A stretch of DNA of 35,789 nucleotides from Actinomadura soli (GCF_005889715.1 NZ_VCKW01000062.1:1-35789); one strand, 5' to 3'. Shown: positions 1-8,342, counted from the first letter of the stretch. Numbers and translations: made by a program. The notes: generated by a model not told the origin, from the letters alone.

Positions 1-292
1 GCGGTGGAGGGGAGGGGGGCCGCGGGGGCGGATCGCCGCACACCTCGAGCCAGCGCCGACGCCAGACCTCCTGATCGCCCCCGCAGGCGGCGACGAAAGC
101 GAGTGTGACCTGCAGTGTCGGCAATCGGTGGCCGCTCGCGGCACTGGACAGCACCGACGGTGAGTACAACGCGGACCGTGCCATGTCCCGGTACGTTGGA
201 TTGCCCGCGAGCGCGCGAAGCCGTCTCAGCTCGCTCGCGAAAGCCGCGACCGCCCCGCTGGAGGCGTTGATCGGCTTCTCCGGTCTCCCCAT
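1..292 (-). CDS. Helix-turn-helix regulator-type protein, N-terminal part (runs off left edge)
   Basis: Reading the minus strand from the ATG at 292-290 gives 97 codons open to the window edge. The protein begins MGRPEKPINASSGAVAAF and continues with ELRRLRALAGNPTYRDMA, YSPSVLSSAASGHRLPTL and LAFVAACGGDQEVWRRRW. This order (MGRPEKP start, 'TYRxMA...YS...LS.AA.G.RLPTL', then 'ACGGD..xWrrrW') is the XRE-like N-terminal domain found in many actinomycete proteins, often fused to NTPase, WD40 or TPR regions. Here only the N-terminal domain and a Pro-rich start of a linker are visible, so the effector part is unknown. An AGGGA ribosome-binding site lies at about 297-301, a few bases before the ATG. 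Seen: the open frame and motifs. Inferred: DNA binding or signalling role. Confidence 0.8.
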   Translation of the reverse strand, partial: MGRPEKPINASSGAVAAFASELRRLRALAGNPTYRDMARSALYSPSVLSSAASGHRLPTLQVTLAFVAACGGDQEVWRRRWLEVCGDPPPRPPSPPP

Positions 293-1649
293 GTCTTCCC
301 TGTCTTCGCTGAATCTCACTTCAGATGAGGTTCGAGCTCGCGCCCCATGAAGAACTGACTCCGCCCCCGGTGGTCCAGAGGCGAACGAGATGACCGCATG
401 TATTCTCGCGATATGTCGGTGAGCATCGCCCGGGGGACAGCTCCGTCCGCAGCGACTTGATCCGGTAAACACCGGGCTCTGACCTGCTGGAATTGCGCTG
501 CGTCACGAAATCGGGCGCCTGGGCCGGCGTGTCCGTGCCGCGCGCCTTTCCAGCACGCGCTGCATGCGCGGCGGCCTAAGACCTCCGCTCGCAACCTTCC
601 GTTACGGAATGTCCACAGAGGATTACCCGAACCTGCTCCCGGCAGACTTCCCCCAACATATGCCGCGCATGGTAGCGGATGTTTACAAGGCCGAAAAGCC
701 CGGCCGGAGGGTCCAAATGTGGACTCAAGCTCATCCTCCCCTATCGCACAGGGTACGTACGCTGATCATATGTGGCTTCGGGGCGCCAGCATAATGGTCT
801 CTTTCCTAAGACGGGCGTAGGGGGTAAGTGGTTCGACGCCGCCGAATTTCGATAGGGGCGAAGATGTGCAACTTTCACGCGCCGTCCAGACCGCGTTCTT
901 GCTCGGGAGCCCCGGCCTTCTCGGCCTCGTCCCCCACCCGCCGCATGCCCGGGCGACGTCGGCATCGCCGGGCCGCCATGCTCGCGCCGCGGCCGGAGCC
1001 CGTCCCTCGAACTCTGGACCGGCCGGCGGGCGCGAGGAGATGGCCGCGCACCAGCCGTCGGAGCGGCTACCTGGGGAATCGCCCGTCATCGGACAAGACG
1101 CTGTGACGGCCCGGCACCATCAGCCGGTCCGCGGAAGGGTCGCCGCCGGGTCGCTCATGATCAGCCCGTCCAGCCGTACATGGCCATCGAACAGCCCGCC
1201 GCGCGGCCGCCGGTCGTTACCGTGCACCCGCGTGCTTCCGACCCCGCGTGAAACACTGCACATCACGCTCGGTTGTCACGGGGCAACGACCCGTCGGCGT
1301 GGAGTTGTCCGGGGTGCAGGAAGTTGCACATCTGACCGTCAAAGCCCGCGCACGCCGCGCCGAGCCGCCGCCGGGTCGCTGCGTGTCATGTTCCTTTCCC
1401 CTCGGGTACCGATTTCCAGTGCTTCGCGCAGGCGGGGGCACCGGATGAGTAATGCGGCATGCCGATCCCCGAACCCGACCCACGCGCCTGCCGCGGGGCC
1501 CGGACCGGCGCTTCACCTTCGCCGCAATCGGTCAGAAGGCTGGTCGCGCCGCCGCGCACGCGGGATGTTCGGAGCGCCGCCCAGCCGGGCGCCACCTCCA
1601 GCCGATCCGGCGGCGGGCGTCCGCGGACCAGGGAGAGGAGCTGATCGGA
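293..1649. other. Gene-poor region between divergent genes
   Basis: About 1.36 kb between the left-edge HTH gene (minus) and the operon beginning at 1650 (plus). It is less GC-rich than the surrounding genes between about 350 and 850, and none of the open frames shows a recognisable family, a good ribosome-binding site or sensible composition. It contains a small stem (CCGGT-AAAC-ACCGG, 462-475) and a dyad GTGCA...TGCAC at 1314-1329. It presumably holds both divergent promoters, but I could not assign convincing -35/-10 pairs. Confidence 0.5.
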
Positions 1650-2765
1650 ATGCCGGACCAGGGTGCCTTGAGCGGCGAGCGGCTCCTGATCGCGCCGATC
1701 ACGATCACCCCCACCAAGCCCGTCCTGCCCACCCATGCCAAGGGGTTCCTCTGGCTGGACGCGCTGTACCGGGGCACCCGGGCGCTGCGTGAGGCGACGT
1801 ACCTGTGGAACACCCGCTCGGCCTGCCTGACGGGGCAGACGCTGCGGTTCTGGGAGTACCTGGACCGGACGCTCGGCCACACCGACTTCACCGGGTACTC
1901 GGTGCACGACCTCGGGGCGCTCTACGTGCGGGCACACGCCGAGCCGGCCCCGCCGTTCTCGGCGTTGAGGCCGTACGCGGAACGGGCGGAGCAGGGATGG
2001 GTCCATCCCGGCAGCGAACGGATCCTGCGGGCGTGGAAGGAGGAGCTCGGGCTGCTGCACGTGCTCGATCCGGGCTTCTTCGCCGACCGGCCCTACCGCC
2101 TGCCCCTCGGAGAGCTGATCGACCTGCTCGCGGGCCGTGGCCTGTGCCTGGACCACCGCCGGTTGGGCGGGCCCGTGTATCTGGACGGCACCCGGTGGGG
2201 AATGCCGCTGCGCCCGGTGGTGGGCATGGACGGGCACGCGAACTATCTGCTGATGGTCCTGCGTGACCTCGTCCCGAGGATCGCCGAGTACGACGGGGTC
2301 CTCCTCGTCCACGACGAGGAGATCGGGCACGACTACGCGCTGGTCGAGCGGATCCTCGGGGAGCTGGGGGCGCGAACGTCGCGGCTGGCGCTCGGCCGGG
2401 TGCCCATACCGGGTGCGGGCGGGTCGAGCCGGACCGGAGGCTGGGACGGCACGGCGCTGGACGAGTTGTCGGCGCTGTGCCTGCGCCACGTCGGCCACGA
2501 CGTCTATCGCCTGGGGATGCGGCTCCACTTCATCAACACGCTGCGACGAACGGCCGGAGGGCCGCTCAAGCCCGAGCTGATCCGCCGCGCGATGGCCCGG
2601 GCGCGCAAACTGCTCGCCCGCGCGGACGGCGGCGATCCCGCCGGGGAGCTGAGCCGGCACCTGACCCCGTTCGGCTGGGTGGACCCCTACCGCTTGACCT
2701 GCGGACTCCTTACGAAGACCGCCCACGCGCCGAGCCGCGGGCTCCTCGACGAGGTCTTCCTCTAG
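1650..2765 (+). CDS. Class I aminoacyl-tRNA synthetase-like (ArgRS-like) catalytic-core protein, degenerate motifs
   Basis: First gene of the five-gene operon, 371 aa. The ATG at 1650 is chosen because GAGAGGAG (1633-1640) sits 9 nt upstream; the frame is open farther upstream but that part looks random. By eye the protein follows the layout of a class I synthetase core. A segment PTKPVLPTHAKGF (21-33) lies where the HIGH loop would be. Then PVYLDGTRWGM (175-185), DGHANYLLMVLRDL (194-207), VLLVHDEEIGHDYALVERIL (217-236) and LALGRVPIPG (246-255) resemble the ArgRS order 'VDL..G / DGT.LY.TRDLA / VYVVG.EQ..HF.QL / H..FG.V'. GSSRTGGWDG (258-267) falls at the KMSKS position. There is no room for an anticodon-binding domain. 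Known for relatives: ATP-dependent carboxylate activation. Inferred: it may activate a small acid or amino acid for the neighbouring enzymes, or be catalytically altered. A wholly unrelated fold remains possible. Confidence 0.4.
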   Translation: MPDQGALSGERLLIAPITITPTKPVLPTHAKGFLWLDALYRGTRALREATYLWNTRSACLTGQTLRFWEYLDRTLGHTDFTGYSVHDLGALYVRAHAEPAPPFSALRPYAERAEQGWVHPGSERILRAWKEELGLLHVLDPGFFADRPYRLPLGELIDLLAGRGLCLDHRRLGGPVYLDGTRWGMPLRPVVGMDGHANYLLMVLRDLVPRIAEYDGVLLVHDEEIGHDYALVERILGELGARTSRLALGRVPIPGAGGSSRTGGWDGTALDELSALCLRHVGHDVYRLGMRLHFINTLRRTAGGPLKPELIRRAMARARKLLARADGGDPAGELSRHLTPFGWVDPYRLTCGLLTKTAHAPSRGLLDEVFL

Positions 2766-2813
2766 CCCGTGAACCCTTCCCGCTTCCAGCCCTTCCAAGA
2801 AAGGGACGTACAC

Positions 2814-4508
2814 GTGCAGACATCACATGCGAAGCACGCCGCGCCCGGGACACCGTCCGACCTGAGAGCCGCGTTCCGCCGCCGTGCCCGCGACGAGCTG
2901 GCACGGCTCCGCGAGGCGCTGGCCGATCCGGAGGCGGTGCAGTCGACGGTGCTCGCCGCGGCGGTCGAGGCGAACCGGGATTCCGCCTTCGGCCGCTCCC
3001 ACGGCTTCTCCGCCGTCACGAGCGTCGACGACTATCGTGCGGCGGTGCCGATCCGCGTTCACGAGGAGTTCGCGCCCTGGCTGGATCGGGTCATCGACGG
3101 CGAGTCAGGTGTGCTCTCCTGTGAGGACCCGGTCGTCTACTTCTCCAGCAGCGGCACGACAGGTGTGGAGAAGCGGATCCCGGTCACGGTGACCTACCTC
3201 AAGCGGAGCTTCCTGCCGTTCTACTTCTCGGCGCTCGCGACGGCGGTCGAGCGCTATCCGGGGATGACGGCCGCGGACGACTCGGTGCTCAACCTGTGGC
3301 AGGACCCGTTCTCCCGGACGGGGTGCACCGAGGGCGGGCAGCCGCACATCGGCGCGAGCCAGATCGACTTCGGGCGCATCGGCGAGGACGTCGCCACCGG
3401 CCTCGGCAACCGGGCCCCGTGGGGCAGGCTCCCCGAGCGGTTCGACGAGAGCGACCCCTGGGAGCGCACGTATCTGCGGTTGCGGCTGGCCGCCGAGCAC
3501 GACATCCGTGCCGTCGTCGCGGTCAATCCGGCGATCGCCGCCGCGCTGCCGTACCAGCTCGGGCTGTGGTGGCAGCGGATCGTCAAGGAGGTCCGCGACG
3601 GGACGCTCGGCGGGACGCCGTTCCGGGAGCCGGCGCCCGACCGGGCCCGGATGATCGAGCAGGCGGCGCGCCGGTTCGGCGTCCCGCGGCCGTGCGACCT
3701 GTGGCCCCGGCTCGACGCGGTGCTCGCCTGGACCTGCTACACCGCGCGGCTCTACCTCCCCAGGGTGGCGCACAGGTACGGCCCGCGGGTGCGGGTGCTG
3801 CCCGCCCCGCTGGGTTCGTGCGAGGGGCCGCTGGCCGCCCCGGTGGACCGCCATCTCACCGCCGGCGCGCTGGCCACGCCGAGCTGCTTCTACGAGTTCG
3901 TCCCGGCGGAGGAGGACATCCGCGGTGACGCCGGGACGGTGCTGGCCCACGAGGTGGAGCAGGGCCGGGACTACCACGTGGTCCTCTCCCACATCGGCGG
4001 GCTCTACCGCTGCGCGACCAGGGACATCGTCCGCGTGGCGGGCTTCGTGGGCCGTACGCCGCGCATCGAGTACTGCGGCCGGGACGGGACGCTGTCGGCC
4101 GCGGGCGAACGGCTGCGGGAGCACGAGGCGCTCCGGGCCGTGTCGGCCGCGGTCACCGACACGGGGCTGGAGGTCGGGAACCTGGCCTGGCGGCTGGATC
4201 CCGCGAAAGCCGGGGCGCCCTCCCATCAGGCGGCGGTCGCCTTCCACGGAAGGATCACCGGCGTCGAGCGCCAGGTCTTCACCCGCGTCCTGGACGCGCG
4301 CCTGGCGGAGGAGTCGGCCGGCTACCGGCGCGCGCGGGAGCAGGGGGCGCTGGATCCGCTGAGCGTCGTCCCGGTGAAGCCGGAGCTGTTCCTGCGGGAC
4401 TGGCGGCGCCGTGTCGAGGCGGGTGAACGGCCGCCGCGCGTCAAGGACCGGGTCTTCCGCTCCGACTCCTCCATCTGGGCACGGCCGGACGAGGAGCAGC
4501 CGCGGTGA
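2814..4508 (+). CDS. GH3-family acyl-adenylate-forming amido synthetase
   Basis: 564 aa. GH3 enzymes adenylate a carboxylic acid and pass the acyl group to an amine, classically hormone-amino acid conjugation in plants; bacterial members are mostly unassigned. Visible motifs: the phosphate-binding loop FSSSGTTGVEK (110-120), LGSCEG (333-338) in the place of the second ATP motif, the family signature CFYEFVP (358-364), and GLYRCATRDIV (396-406), which matches GLYRYRTGDVV with Asp404 as ribose ligand, followed by RIEYCGRDG. Length is normal for GH3. I prefer GTG at 2814, preceded by AAGAAAGGGA (2797-2806); an in-frame GTG at 2769 lacks a ribosome-binding site. The stop overlaps the next start as GTGA, implying translational coupling with the HMG-CoA reductase fusion. 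Substrate unknown; an HMG-CoA- or mevalonate-derived acid is one inference. Confidence 0.85.
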   Translation: MQTSHAKHAAPGTPSDLRAAFRRRARDELARLREALADPEAVQSTVLAAAVEANRDSAFGRSHGFSAVTSVDDYRAAVPIRVHEEFAPWLDRVIDGESGVLSCEDPVVYFSSSGTTGVEKRIPVTVTYLKRSFLPFYFSALATAVERYPGMTAADDSVLNLWQDPFSRTGCTEGGQPHIGASQIDFGRIGEDVATGLGNRAPWGRLPERFDESDPWERTYLRLRLAAEHDIRAVVAVNPAIAAALPYQLGLWWQRIVKEVRDGTLGGTPFREPAPDRARMIEQAARRFGVPRPCDLWPRLDAVLAWTCYTARLYLPRVAHRYGPRVRVLPAPLGSCEGPLAAPVDRHLTAGALATPSCFYEFVPAEEDIRGDAGTVLAHEVEQGRDYHVVLSHIGGLYRCATRDIVRVAGFVGRTPRIEYCGRDGTLSAAGERLREHEALRAVSAAVTDTGLEVGNLAWRLDPAKAGAPSHQAAVAFHGRITGVERQVFTRVLDARLAEESAGYRRAREQGALDPLSVVPVKPELFLRDWRRRVEAGERPPRVKDRVFRSDSSIWARPDEEQPR

Positions 4509-6877
4509 CAACGGGCGCCGAGGAGATCCCCGGCCGTGGCCGGTACACGGAAAGTGCCCGGCGGGCGCGGTTGCAGTGGCTGCGCCACCTCACCGGATCA
4601 CCGCTGGCCGCGCTCGACGAGGCGGGCATCCCGGCACGCGACCTCATGAGCAACTTAGAGAACTACGTGGCCACGGTGGAGGTGCCGGTCGGGCTGGCCG
4701 GGCCGCTCCTGTTCCGGGGCGACGCCGCGCGGGGGCCGGTCACCCTGCCGCTGGCGACCACCGAGGGTGCGCTGGTGGCCTCGGTCGCACGCGGCGCGAA
4801 GGCCGTCACCCGGTCCGGCGGGGTCGAGACCAGGGTGATCGCGCAGCGCATGACGCGGGCGCCGGCGTTCGAGTTCGACGGCGTCGCGGCGGCCGCGAGG
4901 TTCGCCCAGTGGGTGCCCGGCCGGCACGCCGAACTGGCGGAACAGGTCCGGGCGGTCTCCCGGCACTCCCGGCTGGTCGGGCTCGACCCCGTGCAGATCG
5001 GCCGGGTCGTGCACCTGCGCTTCGCCTACGAGACCGCCGACGCGGGCGGGCAGAACATGACCACGGCGGCGACCTGGCGCGCCTGCCGGTGGATCAACGA
5101 CCGGCTCGCCGTCCTGCCCGGCATGGCGCCCTCGTGGTTCGCGATCGAGGGCAACCTGAGCGGTGACAAGAAGCTCACCCACCTGAACATGATCGCGGGC
5201 CGCGGGACCCGGGTGACCGCCGAGTGCACCCTCGACCGGGCGACGATCCAGCGGGTGCTGAAGACCACCCCCGAGGCGATCGACCGGACGTACCGGATCG
5301 CCGTCCCGGCCGCCCAGCACGCGGGAATGGCCGGGTTCGACATCAACGCCGCCAACGTGATCGCCGCCGTGTACGTCGCCACCGGCCAGGACATCGCCGG
5401 CGTCTACGAGTCGGGCGCCGCGGTCTTCTCCGTCGAGCCACAGGACGGGGGGCTGCGCGCCACCCTCCTCCTGCCCGGTCTCGTGATCGGAACCGTCGGC
5501 GGCGGTACCGGGCTGCCCCGGCAGCGGAACTACCTGGAGGCGCTGGGCTGCGCGGGCGACGGCGGGACGCGCCGGCTCGCGGAGATCATCTGCGGGTTCG
5601 CGCTGGCGGTGAACGTCTCCACGCTCGCCGCGGTCGCCGGTGGCCAGTTCGCCGACGCCCACGAGCGGCTCGGCCGCTCCCGCCGGGTCGACTGGCTGAC
5701 CCGCGCCGACCTGGACGCGCCGCTGCTCGAACCCCTGCTCGCCGAGGCGATGAACGCGCCCGACCTGAAGGTCGTCACGGTCTCGGCGCCGGTGGACGAG
5801 GCGCGCTCCGGCCTGCTCACCGAGCTGACCTCCCGCGGCGACCAGCGCAAGCTGACCGGGGTGTTCCCCCTCCGCGTCGGCTGCACCAACCCCGCCGGTG
5901 ACACCAAGGAGATCGACCTCGTCGCCAAGGTCAAGCCGCTGGACGAAGAGGTGATCATCGAGGCCGCCAAGCTGGCGTCGCTGTCGGGCGGGGCGCTGGC
6001 CGAGCTGTACGCGAAATGGCGCGACTGGACCGGCTTCAAGGACGTGCACACGCGCGAGCCCGCCCTCTACCGCAGCGGCGACGCCGCCCTGGCCCGCGTC
6101 ATGCCCGGGCTGTACGGCGTGCACGTCGACCCCGGACGCGAGGCGTACGTGATCCTGATGGAGCGCCTCGGCCCGGACGTGATCCTCAAGGACACCGCCG
6201 AGCGTCCCGGACTGTGGAAGCGCGAGCACGTGCGCGCCGCCGTCGAGGGCATCGCCGGCGTCCACGCGGCCTGGCTCGGCCGCGAGGGCGAGCTGCTCGG
6301 CCGCGGCTGGCTGGGCCGCGTCCAGTCGGCGGAGCGGATGGCGGCGATGAGCGAGCTGTGGGCGGCGATGGCGGAGCACCACGCCGCCGAGCACCCCCAC
6401 TGGATCACCCCGGGCGTCCTCCGCCGGCTCCGCCGGATCGGCGACACGGCCGGCGACTGGTGGGCACGGCTCGAACGCCTGCCGCGCACGCTCGTGCACA
6501 ACGACTTCAACCCCCGCAACATCGCGCTGCGCACTCCTGGCCTGAGCCTGGTCGCCTACGACTGGGAGCTGGCGACGCTCCACGTCCCGCAGCGCGACCT
6601 GGTCGAGCTGCTCGCCTACGTCCTGCCCGCCGACGCCGGGGAGGACGACGTCGCCGATTGGCTCGGCCTGCACCGGCAGGCGCTCATCGACGCGGGCGCC
6701 GAGGCGCCCGACCCCGGCGCGTGGCGGGAGGGGTACCGCCTGGCCCTCTGGGACTTCTCGATCACCCGGCTGCAGCTGTATCTCATGGCGCACACGCACC
6801 GCGAGCTGCCGTTCCTCCGGCACCTCGTCCCGACCGTCGTGCGCCTGCTGGAAATGGAGGGCACCGATGTCCGCTGA
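4505..6877 (+). CDS. Class I HMG-CoA reductase fused to APH-type phosphotransferase domain
   Basis: 790 aa bifunctional protein. Residues about 1-395 are HMG-CoA reductase (HMG-CoA + 2 NADPH to mevalonate): VEVPVGLAGPL (58-68), TTEGALVAS (85-93, Glu87), DAGGQN (179-184, NADPH loop), SGDKKLTHLN (219-228, catalytic Lys222/223), GQD (294-296, Asp296), GTVGGGTGLP (319-328) and FADAHERLGR (382-391, His386 at the usual catalytic His). All four catalytic positions are kept. From about 450 a second domain shows a candidate ATP-binding Lys (LVAKVK, 472-477), a long alpha-helical region, the Brenner-type HNDFNPRN (665-672; Asp667, Asn672) and YDWE (685-688; metal-binding Asp686), all typical of aminoglycoside/choline-kinase-like phosphotransferases. 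Start GTG with GAGGAG about 8 nt before; GTGA overlap with the GH3 gene, and the next gene starts inside its 3' end. Codon 51 is a rare TTA (4655-4657). Inferred: the kinase domain may act on the mevalonate made by the first domain. Confidence 0.9.
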   Translation: MTTGAEEIPGRGRYTESARRARLQWLRHLTGSPLAALDEAGIPARDLMSNLENYVATVEVPVGLAGPLLFRGDAARGPVTLPLATTEGALVASVARGAKAVTRSGGVETRVIAQRMTRAPAFEFDGVAAAARFAQWVPGRHAELAEQVRAVSRHSRLVGLDPVQIGRVVHLRFAYETADAGGQNMTTAATWRACRWINDRLAVLPGMAPSWFAIEGNLSGDKKLTHLNMIAGRGTRVTAECTLDRATIQRVLKTTPEAIDRTYRIAVPAAQHAGMAGFDINAANVIAAVYVATGQDIAGVYESGAAVFSVEPQDGGLRATLLLPGLVIGTVGGGTGLPRQRNYLEALGCAGDGGTRRLAEIICGFALAVNVSTLAAVAGGQFADAHERLGRSRRVDWLTRADLDAPLLEPLLAEAMNAPDLKVVTVSAPVDEARSGLLTELTSRGDQRKLTGVFPLRVGCTNPAGDTKEIDLVAKVKPLDEEVIIEAAKLASLSGGALAELYAKWRDWTGFKDVHTREPALYRSGDAALARVMPGLYGVHVDPGREAYVILMERLGPDVILKDTAERPGLWKREHVRAAVEGIAGVHAAWLGREGELLGRGWLGRVQSAERMAAMSELWAAMAEHHAAEHPHWITPGVLRRLRRIGDTAGDWWARLERLPRTLVHNDFNPRNIALRTPGLSLVAYDWELATLHVPQRDLVELLAYVLPADAGEDDVADWLGLHRQALIDAGAEAPDPGAWREGYRLALWDFSITRLQLYLMAHTHRELPFLRHLVPTVVRLLEMEGTDVR

Positions 6878-7679
6878 CACGCTCCGCGTGGCCCTGGCCG
6901 GAATCGACGGTTCGGGGAAGTCCACGGTGCTCCGGCTGATCACCGGTGAACGCGGCGGAGACCGCGCCGCCCTTTCCTGTCTACGCGCCCATGAGAACCC
7001 CGACGGTCCTTTACATGCGCTGTCCCGTCACCTGAGCGCGCTGTCCGAGGGCGCCGACCGGCTGAGCGCCCCCGACCTGAAGCTCGCCGTGCTCTACCTG
7101 CAGATGTGCACCTACGCCGTGACAGAACGGTTCTTCGTCCGGGAGTTGGGGACGCGGGTCATCATCTCCGAGCGCCATCCCATCGTGGACGCCCTCGTCT
7201 ACGTCCCGATCTACCGGGGCGCCGTCGAACGCGTCCTCGGCCCGGAGCGCCCGGCCCGGCTCCGCCGGCAGCTCGCGTCCCTGGACCCCGGCGACGTGGA
7301 GGCGGCCCTCGCCTGGTGCGAGCGGCTGGGACGGCGGCTCGGCCGCGTCCCGGACCTCACCACCGTCGCGGCCGACCTCGTCCGGCTGGCCGACCTGCCG
7401 CCCGGTGAGCGGGCCGCCGCCTTCGCGCGCCGATTCGACGTGCCGCTCCCCGACGTCGTCGTCTTCCTCGACGTCGAGGCGAGGGAGGCGCGGCGGCGCA
7501 TTCTCGAACGCGGCCGGCCGCCGGAGCTTCACGAGCGCATGGACCACCTGCGGAGGCTCCGCGACGGCTACGACACCGCGCTCAAGTCCCTGGACACGGT
7601 GCGCGTCCACCGGATCCTCGCCGACGGCGCGTCCCCCGCCGGGCTGGCGGCGGAGGTCGACCGGCTCATCGGCGGGTGA
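6867..7679 (+). CDS. P-loop kinase, thymidylate-kinase-like
   Basis: 270 aa. The N-terminal LAGIDGSGKST (10-20) is a Walker A loop of the thymidylate/nucleoside-monophosphate kinase class. A segment IISERHPIVD lies where those enzymes bind the acceptor (DRY/ERH-type motif), VVVFLDV is a core strand, and RRILERGRPPELHERMD is an Arg-rich lid-like region. It overlaps the HMG-CoA-reductase fusion by 11 bp, with GGAGGG (6856-6861) 5 nt before the ATG. It is unlikely to be the housekeeping Tmk, because it is divergent, about 60 aa longer and embedded in this operon. Family knowledge: animal phosphomevalonate kinase also has the NMP-kinase fold, so a second phosphorylation of mevalonate phosphate is an attractive but unproven role. 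Confidence 0.75.
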   Translation: MSADTLRVALAGIDGSGKSTVLRLITGERGGDRAALSCLRAHENPDGPLHALSRHLSALSEGADRLSAPDLKLAVLYLQMCTYAVTERFFVRELGTRVIISERHPIVDALVYVPIYRGAVERVLGPERPARLRRQLASLDPGDVEAALAWCERLGRRLGRVPDLTTVAADLVRLADLPPGERAAAFARRFDVPLPDVVVFLDVEAREARRRILERGRPPELHERMDHLRRLRDGYDTALKSLDTVRVHRILADGASPAGLAAEVDRLIGG

Positions 7680-7685
7680 GGCCAC

Positions 7686-8342
7686 ATGCTCGATCAGCGG
7701 ACGCTCCGGGTGGAACTCGAACATCGCGTCGCACGGGCTCAGCGCGCCTGGCCACGGGGGGATGCCGATGCCGGGGCGATCGCCGTGCTGCGCGACTTCA
7801 CGCCCGCCGCCTTCGCCGCCTCGGCGGTGGCCTTCGCCGCCGAGGCGGCTCCGCAGGCACGCGCCCAGTGGTACGCCGCGTTCACCCGCACGATCTTCCT
7901 CGCGGGCGACCCGCGCAACCTCTCGTCGCGCTTCCGCCCCGACCACCTCTCCGAGGACGGATCGATCGCCTGGTACGGCCCAGGCCCCCTCGAACACCAC
8001 AAACCCCTGCGACGGATGCTCCGCCCTCTGCAGGGAACCGTCGACCTCGCCGGACTGGGCTCGCAGCATGTCCCGCTGACCGCGAGGGACGGGGCCATCG
8101 CGCACCTGCGCATCGCCGTCCAAGGGTTGACGCTCCAGGGCTACCTCGTCCACGTCAGCCACCTGCTCACCGAAGCGGTCCTGGACGGCCTCCTGACGAC
8201 GGTCGGCGCCTTGGAGATCGAGCATGTGCCGAAGCTCCCCGACGACCTCGGCCCCTACCACGCCCTCCGCGTCTCGGCCGATCCGCAGACCCCCGACCGA
8301 CTCCGCGCCTACGCCGCCCTCTCCGTGGGTCGCCGGTCATGA
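7686..8342 (+). CDS. Protein of unknown function, last gene of the operon
   Basis: 218 aa, not recognised. The ATG lies 6 bp after the kinase stop, with GGGTGAGG just upstream, so it belongs to the same transcript. No signal peptide or membrane segment is evident. The N-terminal half is Ala-rich and helical (FTPAAFAASAVAFAAEA). The middle has several conserved-looking aromatic/His residues (QWYAAFTRTIF, WYGPGPLEHHKPLRRML), and the C-terminal part has a long helix (LQGYLVHVSHLLTEAVLDGLL) and LGPYHALRV. It could be an auxiliary or acceptor-binding protein for the preceding enzymes; nothing supports a specific reaction. Confidence 0.7.
   Translation: MLDQRTLRVELEHRVARAQRAWPRGDADAGAIAVLRDFTPAAFAASAVAFAAEAAPQARAQWYAAFTRTIFLAGDPRNLSSRFRPDHLSEDGSIAWYGPGPLEHHKPLRRMLRPLQGTVDLAGLGSQHVPLTARDGAIAHLRIAVQGLTLQGYLVHVSHLLTEAVLDGLLTTVGALEIEHVPKLPDDLGPYHALRVSADPQTPDRLRAYAALSVGRRS

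Noticed and set aside
800..860. Possible tRNA-like TTCGA segment
   Set aside because: No acceptor stem or cloverleaf could be folded around it.
1120..1263. 47-residue minus-strand frame starting MCSVSRGVG
   Set aside because: Composition is plausible but there is no good ribosome-binding site and no recognisable family; not enough to call a gene.
866..1792. 308-residue plus-strand frame in the gene-poor region
   Set aside because: Translation is random-looking, rich in Arg, Pro and Ser; it overlaps the well-supported start at 1650 in another frame.
1386..2813. Long minus-strand frame opposite the first operon gene
   Set aside because: Low-complexity Arg/Gln/Pro-rich translation without motifs or a ribosome-binding site; an antisense shadow.
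4655..6943. A 762-residue open frame on the minus strand opposite the HMG-CoA reductase fusion
   Set aside because: It is an antisense shadow caused by high third-position GC; it shows no family features, and the plus strand carries complete catalytic motifs.
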